From Alteromonadaceae bacterium (GTDB lineage: Bacteria > Pseudomonadota > Gammaproteobacteria > Enterobacterales > Alteromonadaceae), in contig WFQC01000171.1 of the NCBI GenBank assembly GCA_015487235.1, forward strand, positions 1-52,905: a stretch of 52,905 nt of DNA. The letters are read 5' to 3'. A model generated the notes under the pieces. That model made no database searches and was not told the origin of the DNA. It worked only from the letters and a program-made list of their open reading frames with translations. How positions within the stretch are numbered: position 1 is the stretch's first letter; each line of letters opens with the position of its first letter. Shown piece after piece: positions 49,838-52,905 of this stretch. The position numbers and the translations under genes were made by a program.

Positions 49838-50709
49838 TGTCTGTCTTAATTAACAAAGATACTAAAGTTATCTGTCAAGGTTTTACTGGTGGTCAAGGTA
49901 CTTTCCACTCAGAACAAGCGATTGAATACGGTACACAAATGGTGGGTGGTGTAAGCCCAGGTAAAGGCGGTCAAACGCACTTAGGTTTACCCGTATTTAA
50001 TACCGTACGTGAAGCGGTAGAAGCAACAGGGGCAACGGCTACTGTTATTTATGTACCAGCACCATTTTGTAAAGATGCCATTTTAGAAGCCATTGATGCG
50101 GGTATTGAGCTGATCGTCACTATTACTGAAGGTATTCCAACTTTAGATATGGTTGTGGTTAAAGAAAAGCTTGATCAAACGGGTGTACGCATGATTGGGC
50201 CAAACTGTCCAGGTGTTATCACGCCAGGTGAATGTAAAATTGGTATTATGCCTGGTCATATTCATAAGCCGGGTAAAGTGGGGATTGTTTCTCGTTCGGG
50301 TACATTGACCTATGAAGCCGTTAAACAAACTACTGATGCAGGCTTTGGTCAATCAACTTGTGTTGGTATTGGTGGTGACCCAATTCCGGGAACTAACTTT
50401 ATTGACGTTCTAGAAATGTTCCAAAATGATCCCCAAACAGAAGCGATTGTTATGATCGGTGAAATTGGTGGTACAGCTGAAGAAGAAGCCGCAGAATACA
50501 TTAAACATAATGTAACTAAACCTGTTGTTTCTTATATTGCAGGTGTTACGGCACCCGCAGGTAAGCGTATGGGACATGCTGGTGCTATTATCGCGGGTGG
50601 TAAAGGTACAGCCGATGAAAAATTTGCTGCATTAGAAGCCGCAGGCGTTAAAACTGTTCGTTCATTAGCGGATATTGGCGAAGCCTTAAAAGAAAAAACA
50701 GGTTGGTAA
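49837..50709 (+). CDS. sucD: Succinyl-CoA synthetase, alpha subunit
   Basis: CoA-binding and phosphohistidine subunit, 290 residues. The Rossmann CoA site is [25 protein letters not shown]; the catalytic phosphohistidine lies in [18 protein letters not shown] (about 242-259). Start and the sucC stop share a base (TAATG), so the subunits are translated in balance. It ends the TCA cluster with an intrinsic terminator. Confidence 0.98.
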   Translation: MSVLINKDTKVICQGFTGGQGTFHSEQAIEYGTQMVGGVSPGKGGQTHLGLPVFNTVREAVEATGATATVIYVPAPFCKDAILEAIDAGIELIVTITEGIPTLDMVVVKEKLDQTGVRMIGPNCPGVITPGECKIGIMPGHIHKPGKVGIVSRSGTLTYEAVKQTTDAGFGQSTCVGIGGDPIPGTNFIDVLEMFQNDPQTEAIVMIGEIGGTAEEEAAEYIKHNVTKPVVSYIAGVTAPAGKRMGHAGAIIAGGKGTADEKFAALEAAGVKTVRSLADIGEALKEKTGW

Positions 50710-50734
50710 TTTACTTATTTTGTTTTTGATAAAA

Positions 50735-50756
50735 GGTCGCGTAAGCGGCCTTTTTT
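50735..50756 (+). terminator. Intrinsic terminator after sucD
   Basis: GGTCGC-GTAA-GCGGCC stem (one G-U pair) followed by six T; ends the sdh-suc transcript. Confidence 0.88.
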
Positions 50757-50827
50757 AGTTGTAAACTTGAAAATCTATTTATTATTCTATAGGCTGAAGT
50801 ACCTATAATAAGAATGAATGGATTTAA

Positions 50828-51652
50828 ATGAACTGGATAGCATTTCATTTTGGTTGTAGATTTTTTTACCAAAAATTACTTGGTGGGAAAACAATATCTG
50901 AAGCTAATATATTACTGAAAAAAAGCTACGATGACCCTCAATTGGTTTTTGATCAAGAACTTCCCTTATGGAAGAAAATATTTAATGTAACTGATTCTGA
51001 ACGACTAGCATTCTTATTGAATCTTTATGGAAAGCTAGATTTGTCATGGCCACAATCGCAAATAAATAAGCTTTATCATCTAAGAAGTTATTTACTTTTT
51101 ATTTCGATTATATTTTTACTTGTAAGTCTTATATACCAATCGTTTGTTTTTCCTTCTTTTATGGCTCTATATGAAGAAATGAACTTACCAATAGGTTATT
51201 CCATTGAAAAGTTTAATACTATTTTAACGACTTCAATTTTCATTATTATTATTATAAATATAAGCTTGTTAAGGTTTAGTTTTTTAATTAAAAAAATGAT
51301 GTTATATCCTGCTAGCTTTTCACTTTCTTTACTTGATAGGATGATTTTATCTTCTTCATTAGTTAAATCGATGCAACATATTCAGGCGCTTGTTTATGCT
51401 CCATTAGATACAGATCTAAATGAGCTTAGCACTAAAAAATCAAATTTAATTAAACAATTAACAAATGATAATCTCAATGTGCCAGAAGAAATGCAGTATA
51501 TGCTTAAAGCAGCACAAGATGAATTTCTACAATTAGTTAACAAAAGAATTATAAAGTTAGTTACTATGCTTGCAGTTGTTATCGTAAGTGCTGTTGCTTA
51601 TTTCATCATAGCAGCATATTCCCCCATTTTTGCTTTTGGAGAAATAGTATGA
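50828..51652 (+). CDS. Miniature GspF/PilC-like membrane protein
   Basis: A 274-residue membrane protein. Layout: cytoplasmic N-terminus (1-85), TM1 (about 86-106), TM2 (about 133-150), a cytoplasmic region (about 150-240) and TM3 (about 241-266). This is the topology of the type II secretion/type IV pilus platform protein GspF/PilC, and two segments look like it: [14 protein letters not shown] after TM1, and [10 protein letters not shown] at the extreme C-terminus. Usual members have about 400 residues, so both cytoplasmic domains are reduced. The gene is noticeably AT-richer than its neighbours. It overlaps the following pilin gene by 4 bp (ATGA). No ATPase, secretin or peptidase gene is nearby. 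A -10-like TATAAT lies at 50804-50809. The family call is motif-level only. Confidence 0.6.
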   Translation: MNWIAFHFGCRFFYQKLLGGKTISEANILLKKSYDDPQLVFDQELPLWKKIFNVTDSERLAFLLNLYGKLDLSWPQSQINKLYHLRSYLLFISIIFLLVSLIYQSFVFPSFMALYEEMNLPIGYSIEKFNTILTTSIFIIIIINISLLRFSFLIKKMMLYPASFSLSLLDRMILSSSLVKSMQHIQALVYAPLDTDLNELSTKKSNLIKQLTNDNLNVPEEMQYMLKAAQDEFLQLVNKRIIKLVTMLAVVIVSAVAYFIIAAYSPIFAFGEIV

Positions 51653-52128
51653 AAAACAGTAAAGGATTTACGTTGATAGAGTTAATGATTGTGGTTGCTA
51701 TTATCGGTATTTTAGCAAGTGTTGCTCTACCTTCCTATCAGAGTTATGTGATTAAGGCTCATGTAGTTGAGCCTTTAAATTATGCAGGAAATTTACGCCA
51801 ACCAATTACAGAATATTATATGCAGCACTTAGATTTTCCTAAAAATAATGAGCAGGTAGGTCTTCCTAGTGCTGATAAATTACTGTCGAATAAAATAGAA
51901 AGGGTTGATATTGAAAATGGTGCTTTTCATATAAAATTAGGTAATAAAATACCTAAGCCTTTACAAGGAAAATATCTAACGTTTCGACCTGTAGTTGTTG
52001 ATGATAGCCCAACAAGCCCTATTTCTTGGCTTTGTGGTTATGCTAAGCCAGTACAGGGTATGACAGCTATAGGTGAAAATAAAACTAATATAGCTAAAGA
52101 ATACTTACCTCGTGAATGTGTTTTTTAA
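51649..52128 (+). CDS. Type IV pilin-like protein (prepilin)
   Basis: 159 residues with a type III prepilin signal: cleavage after Gly6 in [19 protein letters not shown], with the conserved Glu at position 5 of the mature chain (Glu11). A hydrophobic alpha1 helix (about 7-29) is followed by a globular part. Cys129 and Cys157 near the C-terminus would form the D-region disulfide. It starts within the stop of the mini-GspF gene, so the two are translationally coupled. It could be a major pilin, a minor pilin or a pseudopilin; the sequence does not decide. Confidence 0.9.
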   Translation: MKNSKGFTLIELMIVVAIIGILASVALPSYQSYVIKAHVVEPLNYAGNLRQPITEYYMQHLDFPKNNEQVGLPSADKLLSNKIERVDIENGAFHIKLGNKIPKPLQGKYLTFRPVVVDDSPTSPISWLCGYAKPVQGMTAIGENKTNIAKEYLPRECVF

Positions 52129-52141
52129 ATTTATCCGTGTT

Positions 52142-52171
52142 TAAAGGGTAATTGTCGACAATTATCCTTTA
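52142..52171. promoter_or_regulatory. Distal operator in a 30-nt palindrome
   Basis: The core TAATTGTCGACAATTA (52149-52164) is a perfect 16-bp palindrome. With one G-T mismatch pair the symmetry continues to 52142-52171. The core fits the T.GT..AC.A pattern bound by FadR/FCD-type GntR regulators, and TTGTCGACAA recurs at 52225-52234. It starts 13 bp after the pilin stop, so the RNA hairpin could also mark the end of that transcript, though no T-run follows. Confidence 0.75.
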
Positions 52172-52177
52172 GTCTAA

Positions 52178-52205
52178 TTGACAAAATCTTTTATTTCACT
52201 ATTAT
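52178..52205 (+). promoter_or_regulatory. Promoter of the GntR-family gene
   Basis: TTGACA (52178-52183), 16-bp spacer, TATTAT (52200-52205). It lies between the two operators, so the regulator very probably represses itself. Confidence 0.7.
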
Positions 52206-52224
52206 GAGCGCATTGTTAATTTGT

Positions 52225-52234
52225 TTGTCGACAA
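52225..52234. promoter_or_regulatory. Proximal operator
   Basis: TTGTCGACAA palindrome starting about 13 bp after the inferred transcription start (near 52212). Its centre is 73 bp from that of the distal site, close to seven helical turns, so both sites face the same side of the DNA. Confidence 0.75.
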
Positions 52235-52250
52235 TTTGTCGTCTAAATTT

Positions 52251-52905
52251 ATGCCCTTGAATAATCCAACTCGTACAGCGCCAGTGACCACTGCTGATAA
52301 AGTTTTTGAACTGATGCAACATGCTATTGTTGAAGGTGATATTGCAGCGGGTAGTAAAATCAGTGAACCTGAACTTGCTAAACAGTATCAAGTGAGTCGT
52401 TCAACGCTGCGTGAAGCACTGAACCGCCTAGAAAAATGCCATTTGGTTGAACGTAAGCCTAATATTGGTTCTCGTGTGGTGCAATGCACAGTGCAAGGAC
52501 TATTAGAGCTTTATATAACACGAGAGGCTCTAGAAGGCATGGCTTGTCGGCAAGCTGCTTTAAATATGACTAATGCTGAAATTGCTGAGATGCAAGCTAT
52601 GTTAAAGCAACATGCTAGTGCACAAGCACTTCAAGAAGGTATTGCCTACTATCAAGAAGAAGGTGATTTAGACTTTCATTATAAGGTTATTTTAGGTAGC
52701 CATAATCAGCAATTAATAAACTTAATTTGTGGGCAACTTTACCATTTAGTGCGGATGTACCGTTGTCAATTTGGTATGAATAGTCCGCGAGCAACGCGCG
52801 CATTTGATGAACATTCACATATTATTCAAGCTATTGCTGATCGAGATGGTGAATTGGCTGAAATATTAATGCGCCGACATATTGCTGCATCACGTAAGAA
52901 CATTG
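52251..52905 (+). CDS. GntR-family transcriptional regulator (FCD subfamily), partial
   Basis: The gene runs off the window; 218 codons are visible. An N-terminal winged helix-turn-helix (about 12-75; KISEPELAKQYQVSRSTLREALNRLEKCHLVERK) is followed by an FCD effector domain with its metal-ligand pattern (DLDFH at about 141-145, then later His residues in EHSHIIQAI and MRRHIA). In Shewanella and other Alteromonadales a regulator of this type lies upstream of the prpBC methylcitrate genes. That role would suit the TCA neighbourhood, but the downstream genes are outside the window, so it is only a suggestion. The start ATG at 52251 has no clear ribosome site; it was chosen because upstream starts would lie in or before the proximal operator. 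Confidence 0.88.
   Translation, partial: MPLNNPTRTAPVTTADKVFELMQHAIVEGDIAAGSKISEPELAKQYQVSRSTLREALNRLEKCHLVERKPNIGSRVVQCTVQGLLELYITREALEGMACRQAALNMTNAEIAEMQAMLKQHASAQALQEGIAYYQEEGDLDFHYKVILGSHNQQLINLICGQLYHLVRMYRCQFGMNSPRATRAFDEHSHIIQAIADRDGELAEILMRRHIAASRKNI

Noticed and set aside
52191..52391. A 66-codon minus-strand frame at the start of the GntR gene
   Set aside because: It overlaps the promoter, operator and helix-turn-helix coding region of a clear plus-strand gene.
1..52905. CRISPR arrays, insertion sequences, prophage or integrative elements
   Set aside because: No regularly spaced repeats, transposase, integrase or attachment-like direct repeats were seen.

Overview
The window reads as chromosome from an AT-rich marine gammaproteobacterium of the Alteromonadales, most like Colwellia or Thalassotalea. 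This is an inference from protein style and gene order: rsxABCDGE-nth, rimP-nusA-infB-rbfA-truB-rpsO-pnp-nlpI and gltA/sdhCDAB-sucABCD. No rRNA, tRNA, insertion sequence, integrase or CRISPR array was seen. Nearly everything is core or near-core genome.

Layout. Bases 1-642 are the end of an ETF-ubiquinone oxidoreductase gene. Bases 732-13262 are a nitrate-respiration module: a NarL/NarP-type regulator and NarX/NarQ-type sensor kinase on the minus strand, then narK, narGHJI and a PpiC-type parvulin on the plus strand. The divergent gap holds a perfect NarL/NarP 7-2-7 site and a perfect FNR box. An aminotransferase (13415-14542) follows. The minus strand then carries, in transcription order, csrD (23698-21812) and rsxABCDGE-nth-gloA (21707-14664). 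The plus strand resumes with a structured leader and the translation/RNA-metabolism operon (24369-34365). Next come a putative periplasmic metalloprotease (34380-35834), a fused CsdA-CsdE cysteine desulfurase/sulfur acceptor (36499-38178) and convergent tcdA. A TCA-cycle supercluster fills 39073-50709 (gltA minus; sdhCDAB-sucABCD plus). The window ends with a miniature GspF/PilC-like protein coupled to a type IV pilin-like protein, and a truncated GntR/FCD regulator with twin operators.

How it works together. Oxygen and nitrate control appears to be written at two places. An FNR box sits where an activator would be for narK-narGHJI, and another lies upstream of sdhC where a repressor would be, so the module switches from aerobic TCA/succinate oxidation to nitrate respiration. 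Rsx, ETF-QO, NarGHI, SdhCDAB and the 2-oxoglutarate/succinyl-CoA enzymes form the electron-flow theme. The less ordinary items are the metalloprotease next to nlpI, the mini-GspF/pilin pair, the multi-hairpin leader before rimP, the CsdA-CsdE fusion, the doubled lipoyl domain of SucB and the twin-palindrome control region of the last gene.
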